Below are positions 56,428 to 64,000 of a DNA stretch of 64,000 nucleotides, piece after piece. The notes below the pieces were generated by a model. The model did no database searches and was not told the DNA's origin. It saw only the letters and a program-made list of their open reading frames with translations. Position numbers and translations under genes: made by a program. The first letter of the stretch is position 1; the number at the start of each line of letters is the position of its first letter. Source of the DNA: Sphingomicrobium sp. (GTDB taxonomy: Bacteria; Pseudomonadota; Alphaproteobacteria; Sphingomonadales; Sphingomonadaceae). The stretch covers positions 310,001-374,000 of the forward strand of contig DATCMI010000001.1 in NCBI GenBank assembly GCA_036563485.1. The letters run 5' to 3'.

Positions 56428-57756
56428 CTAGCGCGCCGCCATGCGTCGCGCCTGCCCACGGTCCTTGCCGTAGAAATCGTCGAAATAGACGATCGACGTC
56501 CCGCTCGGCACTGCGGTCAGATAGGTGATGTAGATCGGCACCGGCTGCGGCAGGTTGACCTTCTGTTCGGGCCGGGCACCCTGTGCCTTCGGGGCCCTGC
56601 CGTTGAACAGCCAGCGCGCGAACCGCGGCGCATCCTCGAGCCGGACGCAGCCATTGCTCTGAAGCCTGGCAGCCTCCTCGATCTTCTCGCGCTCCGGCGT
56701 GTCGTGGAGCCAGATGCCCTGCGAATTGGGGAACATGAACTTCATCCGCCCCATCGAGTTCGCCGGTCCGGGCTTCTGGCGAAGGCGAGCCTGGATGCGG
56801 CCCTGCTGAACCGCGCGCCAGTCGATCGACATCGGGTCGATCACCCGCGCATGGTCCGACCAGTCGGACAGCAGCTCATAGCCCCGCTTGGAGAAGTAGG
56901 AGCGCCCTTCCTTGAGGATGGTCGGCGCGAGCTTCTTAGCCGTGATGTCCGCCGGCGAATTCCAGTAGGGATTGAGCGCGATGTATCGCATGTAGGCGTT
57001 CATCATCGGCGTCTGCGCGATCGGGTCCGGGCGCCCGGCGACGACGCGCATGGAATCCACGACCTGGCCGTCCTCATACATGTAGAGGCGCGCTGCCGGA
57101 GGATTGACGATCACGTAACGGCCGTGCGCCGCCGGAAGGGCGCGTGCGCGCTCGAGATTGAGTTCGAGCAGCCGGCGCTGCCCCTCGCCATTGTACATGC
57201 GGCCGGCGATCGCCGCGCGCAGCTTGGCGTAGATTGGGCTCATCCAGCCCATGTTCTGGACATAATCCGACAGCGACGGCGCACGCGCCGCGGCACTGAG
57301 GAGCTCCATTGCAGAGGGCGGCGCCGGACGCAGCTCCGGATCGACATAGACGATGCCGACGTTGGGGTCGTGCTTCTGGTCGCGAGCATAAGCGACGAAC
57401 GCCTCGCTCAGCATCATGTCGGCGCGCTGGGCCGCTGCCGGGTTGGCACGCGCATCCGCGACCGCGCGAGTCAGGGCCCGAACATTGTAGCGCCGCGGGT
57501 TCAAGCGATCCGCCTGGGCGGTCGCAAGCAAGGCCACCAGCTGCTGGGCGGCAGCTCCTGACCCGGGCGAGAACCAAAGCGATCTCCCGCCGCGTGCGCG
57601 ATAGAAGTCGGCAACGCCGCCCGCGACCGATGGCGCGGCCGCCACGGCAGGTGCTTCGGCAAGGGCGATCGGCAGGCTGATCGCCGCGCCGGCTACCGCC
57701 ACTGCAGCAATTCCGCTCAGCGGCAGGGCGCCGCGAAAGAATGTCATCTTTTCCAC
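56428..57756 (-). CDS. L,D-transpeptidase (YkuD, YcbB-like)
   Basis: A 442-residue exported enzyme that makes 3-3 peptidoglycan cross-links or attaches proteins to peptidoglycan. It has an N-terminal signal (about 20-40), a peptidoglycan-binding-like helical domain, and the YkuD domain with HDTPEREKI and the active-site C370 in SNGCVRLEDA. The frame opens at 57801; GTG 57756 has GGAG five bases upstream and is preferred to ATG 57747, which is too far from it. It faces the GGDEF gene with four bases between stops. Confidence 0.88.
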   Translation of the reverse strand: MEKMTFFRGALPLSGIAAVAVAGAAISLPIALAEAPAVAAAPSVAGGVADFYRARGGRSLWFSPGSGAAAQQLVALLATAQADRLNPRRYNVRALTRAVADARANPAAAQRADMMLSEAFVAYARDQKHDPNVGIVYVDPELRPAPPSAMELLSAAARAPSLSDYVQNMGWMSPIYAKLRAAIAGRMYNGEGQRRLLELNLERARALPAAHGRYVIVNPPAARLYMYEDGQVVDSMRVVAGRPDPIAQTPMMNAYMRYIALNPYWNSPADITAKKLAPTILKEGRSYFSKRGYELLSDWSDHARVIDPMSIDWRAVQQGRIQARLRQKPGPANSMGRMKFMFPNSQGIWLHDTPEREKIEEAARLQSNGCVRLEDAPRFARWLFNGRAPKAQGARPEQKVNLPQPVPIYITYLTAVPSGTSIVYFDDFYGKDRGQARRMAAR

Positions 57757-57883
57757 TGTGTCTCCCTTGGCGCGACGAGCGCTCCGGCGCGATGAACGCA
57801 CAACATCAAGCGACGTTTATACGACATCCCCGCTGAACGCGCGATGTAGAAGAAAAGCGTTCGATATCAGCGTCTTGTACACG

Positions 57884-57914
57884 CAAAAAAGAAGCGTCGG
57901 CAGTGCCGGCGCTC
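57884..57914 (-). terminator. Rho-independent terminator of the YG-rich protein gene
   Basis: On the minus strand the stem AGCGCCGGC / GCCGACGCT (one mismatch, ACT loop) is followed by TCTTTTTT. It lies about 24 bases beyond the stop of the 57938-58438 gene. Confidence 0.88.
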
Positions 57915-57937
57915 CTCCTCTGGCCGTGTCGCCCGCC

Positions 57938-58438
57938 TTAGTAGCGGCGGTCGATATCAACGTCCCGGACGTAGCCCCGATAGTCGACGTCGCAGGTGAA
58001 CGAGAGGTCCGCAGCCTGGCTGGTCCCATAGCCAAGGGCGCCATAAGCGTAGGGATTATAGGTGTTGGTCGCATAGCGGCCACTGCTCGCGAGGCCGCGA
58101 ACACGAAGCGTCCCGCGACTCGTCTGGGTCGCCGACGTGATGCCGACTACTCGGCCCTGGTTGATCGGAATACCGACTAGCGAGCCGAGGATCGTGCCCA
58201 GGGTATTGCGATTGTACAGGCGGTTTTGAACCGCGGCGGTGCACTGCTGCAGCGCCGCGTTCGAGTTCACGCCATAAGGCGTATAGCCGTTATAACCATA
58301 AGCATTGGCATAGCCGTAAGGGTTGTAGGTGCCGTAGCCGTAGGGGCTGTAACCGTACACCTGCGCCGCGGCGGGCGTGGCGGCAGCGAACGCCGCAAGG
58401 CCGGCCGCGCCGGCAAGCATTTTGATCATAGTACGCAT
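57938..58438 (-). CDS. secreted Tyr/Gly/Asn-rich protein
   Basis: A 166-residue protein with a signal peptide (ends ATPAAAQ). Residues 27-60 are YGY/NPYGY-type repeats; the C-terminal half contains RVRGLASSGR and DLSFTCDVDYRGYVRDV, with two cysteines that may pair. I associate this with sphingomonads; function unknown. It is monocistronic with a clear terminator. Tyrosine-glycine repeats suggest an envelope or surface role, but that is a guess. Confidence 0.8.
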   Translation of the reverse strand: MRTMIKMLAGAAGLAAFAAATPAAAQVYGYSPYGYGTYNPYGYANAYGYNGYTPYGVNSNAALQQCTAAVQNRLYNRNTLGTILGSLVGIPINQGRVVGITSATQTSRGTLRVRGLASSGRYATNTYNPYAYGALGYGTSQAADLSFTCDVDYRGYVRDVDIDRRY

Positions 58439-58580
58439 GGCTCAATTCCTCCTTCCAACTGGGTTGGAGCCTTGCGCCTTCAACGCGCCGCTGTTGGAGG
58501 GTGCGTCGTCATTCGTCGCAGAGTTCCGCCGATCCATCGCAGTGGCGTGAACCGCGGTTTAACAAAGGCTTCGCCGGCGC

Positions 58581-58799
58581 TTACTGGCTGTTTTCGCTGC
58601 CCGCATTCCCGGCCTGCGCTTCGGCCGCCGCATTCAGGGCCGCATCGGGATCCATCCCGTTCTCCGCCGCACCGTTCAGGACCTCGGCCGCTTCGGGCGT
58701 CGAGACGTTCGCCGCGTCGTCGAGCTTGTCCTCCTTCGCCGCCTGGCTGCTGCAGCCGGCAACGGCGACGAGAAGGGCTAAGGTGAACAAGGCGCGCAT
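58581..58799 (-). CDS. small lipoprotein, function unknown
   Basis: A 72-residue protein: MRALFTLALLVAVAGC lipobox followed by a short Ala/Glu/Asp/Asn-rich tail with KEDKLDDAANVSTPE. AGGAGGT precedes ATG 58799 by about seven bases. It resembles the lipoprotein at 19922-20200 in composition, not in sequence. It lies downstream of the acyl-CoA dehydrogenase gene (67 bases). Confidence 0.77.
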   Translation of the reverse strand: MRALFTLALLVAVAGCSSQAAKEDKLDDAANVSTPEAAEVLNGAAENGMDPDAALNAAAEAQAGNAGSENSQ

Positions 58800-58865
58800 G
58801 TGGGGGACCTCCTGTTGCTGTCCCCCGCCAACACGCGAGCGCGCGAATGAGTTGCGCCGCGGGCC

Positions 58866-60662
58866 CTAGAAGGCCTCGGCCGGCATCCTCATCAACGCCT
58901 CGGCACCAGCCTCGATCTTGCGCCGCAGCCCGGTCGATTCCGGCAGCTCCCGCTCGGCGAAGAAACGCGCGGTCGCAAGCTTGGCGTCGTTGAACGACTG
59001 GTCGCCTTCGCCTGCGTCGATCGCCTTTTGCGAGGCGGCCGCCATCTTCAGCCACATCCAGCCGAAGCTGACGAGGCCCATCAACTCCATATAGGCGTAG
59101 GCACCGGCGCCGGCATTGTCGGGATCGGCCATGCCGTTCTGCGCCAGCCACATGGTCGCAGCTTGAAGGTCCTGGAGCGGCCGCTCGAGTGCTGCTGCGA
59201 CGCCCGCGGGATCGCCGGCCTGCTTGGCTTCGGCGATGTCGCGGCCGATCACCTCGAACAGGGTGCGAACGGCGCGGCCGCCGTCCTTGGGCAGCTTGCG
59301 GCCGACCAGGTCCATCGCCTGGATGCCGTTCGTGCCTTCGTAGATCATCGCGATCCGCGCATCGCGGACGAACTGCTCGACGCCGTGCTCGCGAATGTAA
59401 CCATGGCCGCCGAATACCTGCTGCGCATGCACCGCGGCCTCGAACCCCTTGTCGGTCATGTAGCCTTTGATAACGGGCGTGAGCAGGCCGAGCAGGTCGT
59501 CAGCCTGGGTGCGCTCGGCTTCATCCGGAGAGCGACGGAGGAGATCGACCAGCAACGCGCCCCACAGCACCAGCGCCCGTCCAGCCTCGTTCCATGCCCG
59601 CGATTCCAGCAGCATGCGCCGAACGTCCGGGTGGACGATGATCGGGTCGGCCTTCGCCTCCGCGTCGCGTGCGCCTTGATTGAGAGCGCGGCTCTGGCGC
59701 CGCTCCTTCGCGTAGGCAACGGCATTCTGGTAGGCGACCTCGCCCTGGGCGAGCCCCTGAAGGCCGACGCCGAGGCGCGCGGCGTTCATCATGATGAACA
59801 TCGCCTGGAGCCCCTTCTCAGGCTCGCCGACGAGCCAGCCCTTCGCCCCGTCATAGTTCATGACGCAGGTCGAATTGCCGTGGATGCCCATCTTCTTTTC
59901 GATGGCGCCGCATTGCAGGCTGTTGCGCTCGCCTAGGCTGCCATCGTCGTTGACGAGGAACTTCGGCACGACGAACAGGCTGATGCCCTTCACATTGTCC
60001 GGGGCGCCAGCACGCTTCGCAAGCACCAGGTGAATGATGTTCTCGGCAAGGTCGTGCTCGCCCGACGAGATGAAGATCTTCGTACCGGTGATCGAATAGC
60101 TGCCGTCGTCATTCGGTTCGGCCTTGGTCTTCAGGAGGCCGAGGTCGGTGCCGCAATGCGGCTCCGTCAGATTCATGGTGCCGGTCCACTTGCCGCTCAC
60201 CATGTTCGGCACGTAGCGGTCCTTCAGCTCCTCGCTGGCCTTGACCAGGAGCGACGCGATCGCGCCGGCGGTCAGGCCGTGATACATTTCGAAGCTCTGG
60301 TTCGCGGACAGCACATATTCGCTGACCGCCGTGCCGACGACCTGCGGAAGCCCCTGCCCGCCATATTGCTCCGGGGCCGTCAGAGTCGGCCAGCCGGCCT
60401 CGACATATTGCTCATAGGCTTCCTTGAACCCCGGCGGAGTGGTGACCGAGCCGTCGTCGTTGCGCTTACAGCCGACTTCGTCCCCGACTTTGTTCAGCGG
60501 CTGCAGCACCTCTTCGGTGAACTTCGCGGCTTCTTCGAGGATCGCCTGCACCAGGTCGGGAGTCGCATTCGCGAACCCGGGCAGGTTCGAATAACGGGAG
60601 ATGTCCAGCACCTGGTTGAGGACGAACAACGTATCGGGAACCGGCGCCTTGTAAGTGGGCAT
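58866..60662 (-). CDS. long acyl-CoA dehydrogenase (DmdC/AidB-related type)
   Basis: A 598-residue flavoprotein with an extra N-terminal segment ([20 protein letters not shown]) and a C-terminal four-helix extension beyond the normal 380-residue core. Core signatures: [35 protein letters not shown] and [19 protein letters not shown]; the catalytic glutamate is in [14 protein letters not shown]. It is the type related to 3-methylmercaptopropionyl-CoA dehydrogenase (DmdC). Substrate is not determined by the sequence; a medium- or long-chain acyl-CoA is possible. Confidence 0.88.
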   Translation of the reverse strand: MPTYKAPVPDTLFVLNQVLDISRYSNLPGFANATPDLVQAILEEAAKFTEEVLQPLNKVGDEVGCKRNDDGSVTTPPGFKEAYEQYVEAGWPTLTAPEQYGGQGLPQVVGTAVSEYVLSANQSFEMYHGLTAGAIASLLVKASEELKDRYVPNMVSGKWTGTMNLTEPHCGTDLGLLKTKAEPNDDGSYSITGTKIFISSGEHDLAENIIHLVLAKRAGAPDNVKGISLFVVPKFLVNDDGSLGERNSLQCGAIEKKMGIHGNSTCVMNYDGAKGWLVGEPEKGLQAMFIMMNAARLGVGLQGLAQGEVAYQNAVAYAKERRQSRALNQGARDAEAKADPIIVHPDVRRMLLESRAWNEAGRALVLWGALLVDLLRRSPDEAERTQADDLLGLLTPVIKGYMTDKGFEAAVHAQQVFGGHGYIREHGVEQFVRDARIAMIYEGTNGIQAMDLVGRKLPKDGGRAVRTLFEVIGRDIAEAKQAGDPAGVAAALERPLQDLQAATMWLAQNGMADPDNAGAGAYAYMELMGLVSFGWMWLKMAAASQKAIDAGEGDQSFNDAKLATARFFAERELPESTGLRRKIEAGAEALMRMPAEAF

Positions 60663-60751
60663 TGCTTACCTCCGTGTCAGCAAGACCCTATTGCGGGTAC
60701 TCGCGCTCGTCCAGCCGCTGTAAATGCGGTGCGGCACATTACATAGGCCAT

Positions 60752-61342
60752 ATGCGAAAACTGCTCCTCGCCGCGGCGCTGATCGCTGCTCCGACCGCCG
60801 CCACTGCAAAGACCGAGACGGCTGTTCTAGCCGGCGGCTGCTTCTGGGGCATGGAGCTGGTCTTCGAGCATGTAAGAGGCGTGCAAGACGTCGTCTCCGG
60901 CTATGCCGGCGGCAGCGCCGCGGACGCGAGCTATGACAAAGTGAGCTCCGAACGGACCCGGCACGCCGAGGCGGTTCAGATCAGCTACGACCCCGCGCAG
61001 ATCAGCTACGCCAAGCTGCTCCACATCTATTTCACGGTCGCTCACGACCCCACCCAGCTGAACCGCCAGGGTCCCGACCGGGGCACCAGCTATCGTTCGG
61101 CAATTTTCCCGCAGAGCGTGGATCAGGAGCGGGTCGCTCGCGCTTTCATCGGCAAGGTCGAGGCCGCGCACATCTGGAACAAGCCGGTGGTCACCCGAAT
61201 CGAGCGCGGCCGGTTCTTCCGCGCCGAAGCCCGGCACCAGGATTTCGCCGAGCGGAACCCTTATTACCCCTACATCGTCGTTCACGACCGCCCGAAGCTT
61301 GCGGCGCTGAAGAAGAAATTCCCAGCGCTTTACAAGGGCTAA
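60752..61342 (+). CDS. msrA: peptide-methionine (S)-S-oxide reductase, secreted
   Basis: A 196-residue MsrA that repairs oxidised methionine. The catalytic C30 lies in GGCFWGMEL; RGTSYRSAIFP and RHQDFAERNPYYPYI are family blocks. A signal peptide (MRKLLLAAALIAAPTAATA) indicates a periplasmic form, unlike the usual cytosolic enzyme. No recycling cysteine is found near the C terminus, so an external reductant would be needed. ATG 60752 has AGG six bases upstream. It is divergent from the dehydrogenase gene. Confidence 0.92.
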   Translation: MRKLLLAAALIAAPTAATAKTETAVLAGGCFWGMELVFEHVRGVQDVVSGYAGGSAADASYDKVSSERTRHAEAVQISYDPAQISYAKLLHIYFTVAHDPTQLNRQGPDRGTSYRSAIFPQSVDQERVARAFIGKVEAAHIWNKPVVTRIERGRFFRAEARHQDFAERNPYYPYIVVHDRPKLAALKKKFPALYKG

Positions 61343-61468
61343 GCAGCGGCGCTGTGACCGTAAGCGATTAAGATTTCACGATTTATTCAGCCCGGGGGCG
61401 ACAAGTCAGCCGTGCGCCCCTATATCGGCGCGGACAGACGCGACGCGGGTAGCCGGGGACCCAAAGCC

Positions 61469-62917
61469 ATGCTGACGACCAATCCGTTCGACGACGACAA
61501 GCTGCGCGAGGAATGCGGCGTGTTCGGGATTTGGGGTGCCGACAATGCGGCGAGCTTCGTCGCTTTGGGGCTCCATGCCCTGCAGCACCGCGGCCAGGAA
61601 GCCGCCGGCATCACGAGCTTCGACAGCAGGCAGTTCCACTCCCACCGGGCGATGGGCCATGTCGCCGGCAATTTCGACCGCGACGACGTCATGCGCCAGC
61701 TGCCGGGGCGCGGCGCTATCGGGCATGTCCGCTATTCGACCACGGGCGATACGGCGATCCGCAACGTCCAACCACTGTTCGCGGAGCTTGCAGAGGGTGG
61801 CTTTGCCGTCGCACATAACGGCAATCTTTCGAATGCGATGAAGCTTCGGCGGACGCTGAACCGCCGCGGCTCGATCTTCCAGTCGACCAGCGACACCGAG
61901 GTGATCATTCACCTCGTCGCCACCTCGCAGTTCAACACTACGCTCGACCGCCTGACGGATGCCCTGAAGCAGGTCGAGGGCGCTTATTCGCTGGTCGTCC
62001 TGACTCCGGAAGGCCTGGTCGCCTGCCGCGATCCGCTCGGCATTCGTCCCCTGGTCATGGGCAAGCTTGGCGAGGCGACCATTTTCGCCAGCGAGACCGT
62101 CGCGCTCGACGTTATTGGCGCCAGCTATCTGCGCGACGTCGAGCCGGGCGAGCTGATCCTCATCAACGACAGCGGTCTCCGCTCCTTCCGTCCGTTCCAG
62201 AACGTGTCGCCCCGCCCATGCATCTTCGAGCATGTCTATTTCTCGCGGCCCGACAGCGTCGCGGAGGGTGTCTCGGTCTATGAGGTGCGCAAGAACATCG
62301 GCGCCGAACTCGCCCGTGAAGCGCCGGTCGACGCGGACTTCGTCGTGCCGGTACCCGACAGCGGGGTGCCGGCGGCGCTCGGCTTCAGCCAGGCATGCGG
62401 TATCCCGTTCGAACTCGGGATCATCCGCTCGCACTATGTCGGCCGCACCTTCATTCAGCCGAGCCAGGAAGTTCGGCACCTTGGCGTCAAGCTGAAGCAC
62501 AACGCCAATTCCGCGCTGGTCCGGGGCAAGAGCATCGTCCTGGTCGACGATTCGATCGTTCGTGGCACCACCAGCGTGAAGCTTGTGCAGATGATGCGCG
62601 ACGCCGGCGCGCGCGAAGTCCACATGCGGATTGCCTCGCCGCCGACGGCGCACAGCTGCTTCTACGGCGTTGACACGCCGGAGCGGGCGAAGCTGCTCGC
62701 GTCGCAGATGAGCATCCCGGCGATGGCCGATTACATCAATGCCGATAGCCTTGCCTTCATCACCATCGAAGGCTTGTACCGGGCGCTCGGCCAGGAGCGG
62801 GATGCGGCGCAGCCGCAGCGTTGCGACGCCTGCTTCACGGGAGCCTATCCGACCACCCTCACGGATGCCGCCGAGAAGGACGGCGCCGCGACGCTGTCTT
62901 TGGTGGCAAGCCGCTAG
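61469..62917 (+). CDS. purF: amidophosphoribosyltransferase
   Basis: This enzyme makes phosphoribosylamine, the first step of purine synthesis. It has 482 residues. A 15-residue propeptide precedes C16 (EECGVFGIWG), which becomes the N-terminal nucleophile. Glutaminase residues GHVRYSTTGD and NGNLSNA, the PRPP loop VLVDDSIVRGTTS, and cysteines in RCDACFTGAYP at the C terminus (with upstream cysteines, possible Fe-S ligands) are present. It is followed 18 bases later by an SDR gene. Confidence 0.96.
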   Translation: MLTTNPFDDDKLREECGVFGIWGADNAASFVALGLHALQHRGQEAAGITSFDSRQFHSHRAMGHVAGNFDRDDVMRQLPGRGAIGHVRYSTTGDTAIRNVQPLFAELAEGGFAVAHNGNLSNAMKLRRTLNRRGSIFQSTSDTEVIIHLVATSQFNTTLDRLTDALKQVEGAYSLVVLTPEGLVACRDPLGIRPLVMGKLGEATIFASETVALDVIGASYLRDVEPGELILINDSGLRSFRPFQNVSPRPCIFEHVYFSRPDSVAEGVSVYEVRKNIGAELAREAPVDADFVVPVPDSGVPAALGFSQACGIPFELGIIRSHYVGRTFIQPSQEVRHLGVKLKHNANSALVRGKSIVLVDDSIVRGTTSVKLVQMMRDAGAREVHMRIASPPTAHSCFYGVDTPERAKLLASQMSIPAMADYINADSLAFITIEGLYRALGQERDAAQPQRCDACFTGAYPTTLTDAAEKDGAATLSLVASR

Positions 62918-62935
62918 CCGCTACAGGCGCTGTCC

Positions 62936-63652
62936 ATGACTGATTCGAAGCCTTTCGAAGGCAGGCTCGCGCTCGTGACCGGTGCCAGCCGCGGCATCGG
63001 CGCGGCGACCGCCGAAGCGCTCGCCGCCGCCGGCGCGCATGTGATCCTCGTCGCGCGCAACGGCGCTGCGCTCGAGGAGGTCGAAGAGCGGATCCACCAA
63101 GGCGGCGGCACGGCGACCATCGCGCCGCTCGATCTCACCGATGCGGAGGGCATCGGCAAGCTCGCGGTGGCGGTGGCCGGACGTTGGGAAAAGCTCGACG
63201 TGCTCGTCATGAACGCCGCGATGCTCGGCTCGCTGACGCCGGTGCAGGATATCGATCCCAAGGAATATTCGCGGCTGTTGAGCCTGAACCTTCTCGCCAA
63301 TCAGGCACTAATCGCCGCGTTCGACGGGCTGCTGCGGAAGGCGCCAAAGGCGGACGTCGTCGCGCTTACCTCATCGGTCGGCGTCGAACCCCGCGCGTTC
63401 TGGGGCGCCTATGGATCGTCCAAAGCCGCGCTCGAGACTCTGCTCGGCGCCTATGCGGATGAGACCGAACATACCGGACGCTTCAAGGTCCATATCGTCG
63501 ATCCGGGCGCAACCCGCACGCGCATGCGGGCGCTTGCCTTCCCTGGCGAGGAACCGGAGACGCTCAAACCACCAGAGGCGGTCGCCGGCGCCATCGTCGA
63601 CCGTCTGTTGGCCGACGCGCCGACGGGCGCCAAAATGCGTGTGGACGCGTAA
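62936..63652 (+). CDS. short-chain dehydrogenase/reductase (SDR)
   Basis: A 238-residue NAD(P)-dependent oxidoreductase. Cofactor motif TGASRGIG (15-22), NAA in VMNAAML, S146/S147 in LTSSVG and Y159/K163 in AYGSSKAALE give a complete catalytic tetrad. Substrate unknown. It lies 18 bases downstream of purF, a pairing I recall from sphingomonads, and ends 38 bases before the LOV gene. Confidence 0.9.
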   Translation: MTDSKPFEGRLALVTGASRGIGAATAEALAAAGAHVILVARNGAALEEVEERIHQGGGTATIAPLDLTDAEGIGKLAVAVAGRWEKLDVLVMNAAMLGSLTPVQDIDPKEYSRLLSLNLLANQALIAAFDGLLRKAPKADVVALTSSVGVEPRAFWGAYGSSKAALETLLGAYADETEHTGRFKVHIVDPGATRTRMRALAFPGEEPETLKPPEAVAGAIVDRLLADAPTGAKMRVDA

Positions 63653-63690
63653 GGCTCGCGCGGCGGAAAAGCTTCGGCTAAGCTTCGGAA

Positions 63691-64000
63691 ATGGCGAGCA
63701 GTGATCGGGATTTGATCGAGGCGATCGGCCTTAGTCCGGTCCCCATGGTGGTCAGCAATCCGCGCGCCAACGACAACCCGCTCGAGATCGTCAATCAGGC
63801 ATTCTGTGACCTGACGCTTTATCCTGAGAGGGACATCCTCGGTCGTAACTGCCGCTTTCTCGCCGGCGAGCAGACGGACGAGGGAAGCACGCAGCGCCTG
63901 CGCGAAGCGATCGAAGCCCGGCGCCCGATCTATGAAGAGATATTGAACTACCGCAGCGACGGCTCGTCGTTCCGAAACGGGGTGATGATCACGCCGCTGT
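63691..64000 (+). CDS. LOV-domain (PAS) photoreceptor protein, 3' end outside window
   Basis: The first 103 residues of a protein with a LOV domain. GRNCRFLAG carries the photoactive cysteine (C54) that bonds FMN under blue light; NPRANDNPLEIVNQAF and NYRSDGSSFRNG are the flanking FMN-binding segments. In sphingomonads such domains are usually attached to HWE-type histidine kinases, but the output domain lies beyond the window. GGAA directly precedes ATG, so the start fits but the ribosome-binding site is close. Confidence 0.87.
   Translation, partial: MASSDRDLIEAIGLSPVPMVVSNPRANDNPLEIVNQAFCDLTLYPERDILGRNCRFLAGEQTDEGSTQRLREAIEARRPIYEEILNYRSDGSSFRNGVMITPL

Overview
The window is high-GC, densely packed bacterial chromosome that reads as an alphaproteobacterium of the order Sphingomonadales. 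The reasons are the circularly permuted two-piece tmRNA, whose tag ANDNEALAIAA is of the sphingomonad type, a set of small proteins I associate with sphingomonads (a DUF6356 protein, a YG-rich secreted protein, short Asn/Ala-rich lipoproteins), and the usual alphaproteobacterial gene neighbourhoods. I see no transposon, prophage or CRISPR array; the region looks like core genome.

Layout. 1-9.7 kb: leucine/isovalerate catabolism (isovaleryl-CoA dehydrogenase and both methylcrotonyl-CoA carboxylase subunits, the biotin carboxylase cut by the left edge), interrupted by an M13 metallopeptidase lipoprotein and a PAS-GAF-PAS hybrid histidine kinase. 9.8-12.6 kb: a frameshifted DUF5694 gene, a thiolase and a secreted RidA-like protein. 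12.6-19.5 kb: a minus-strand run with an SH3-domain protein, a nitronate monooxygenase-like flavoprotein, nadC, a metallophosphoesterase and a LemA-TPM-TPM-Nudix chain, then mscL. 19.57-19.85 kb: the permuted tmRNA gene, absent from any protein-based annotation. 20-26.2 kb: cell-wall functions (extensin-like/VanY-type protein, S66 LD-carboxypeptidase, MurC/Mpl-type ligase), a SWIB protein, and a coupled pair of a 2H-phosphoesterase-like protein and a HAD phosphatase.

26.2-35.2 kb: a LytS/LytTR two-component system, a dicarboxylate symporter, a Tat-exported amine oxidase, a DUF2383 protein, folE and an FAD protein. 35.2-38.4 kb: tRNA-Arg(CCU) and the overlapping cluster DUF1178, nitrilase-like hydrolase, grxC and comF, with a divergent methyltransferase. 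38.5-44.6 kb: an orphan Flp pilin, an M48 protease, accA, xerD overlapping a 589-residue secreted protein that overlaps a 44-residue membrane protein, and aroK. 44.6-50 kb: the coupled chain cvpA, cysS, a U-type Fe-S scaffold homologue and a KefB/C-like antiporter, with radA upstream. 50-64 kb: two transporters, cysK, a PAS-GGDEF-EAL-PilZ c-di-GMP protein, an L,D-transpeptidase, a long acyl-CoA dehydrogenase, a secreted MsrA, purF, an SDR, and a LOV photoreceptor cut by the right edge.

Many same-strand neighbours overlap as ATGA, GTGA or TGATG, pointing to translational coupling, and several convergent genes overlap at their 3' ends. The items most worth following up are the permuted tmRNA, the 2H-phosphoesterase/HAD phosphatase pair, the Fe-S scaffold homologue whose third cluster cysteine is replaced by glycine, a 37-codon leader ORF coupled to the biotin carboxylase gene, and the frameshift in the DUF5694 gene.
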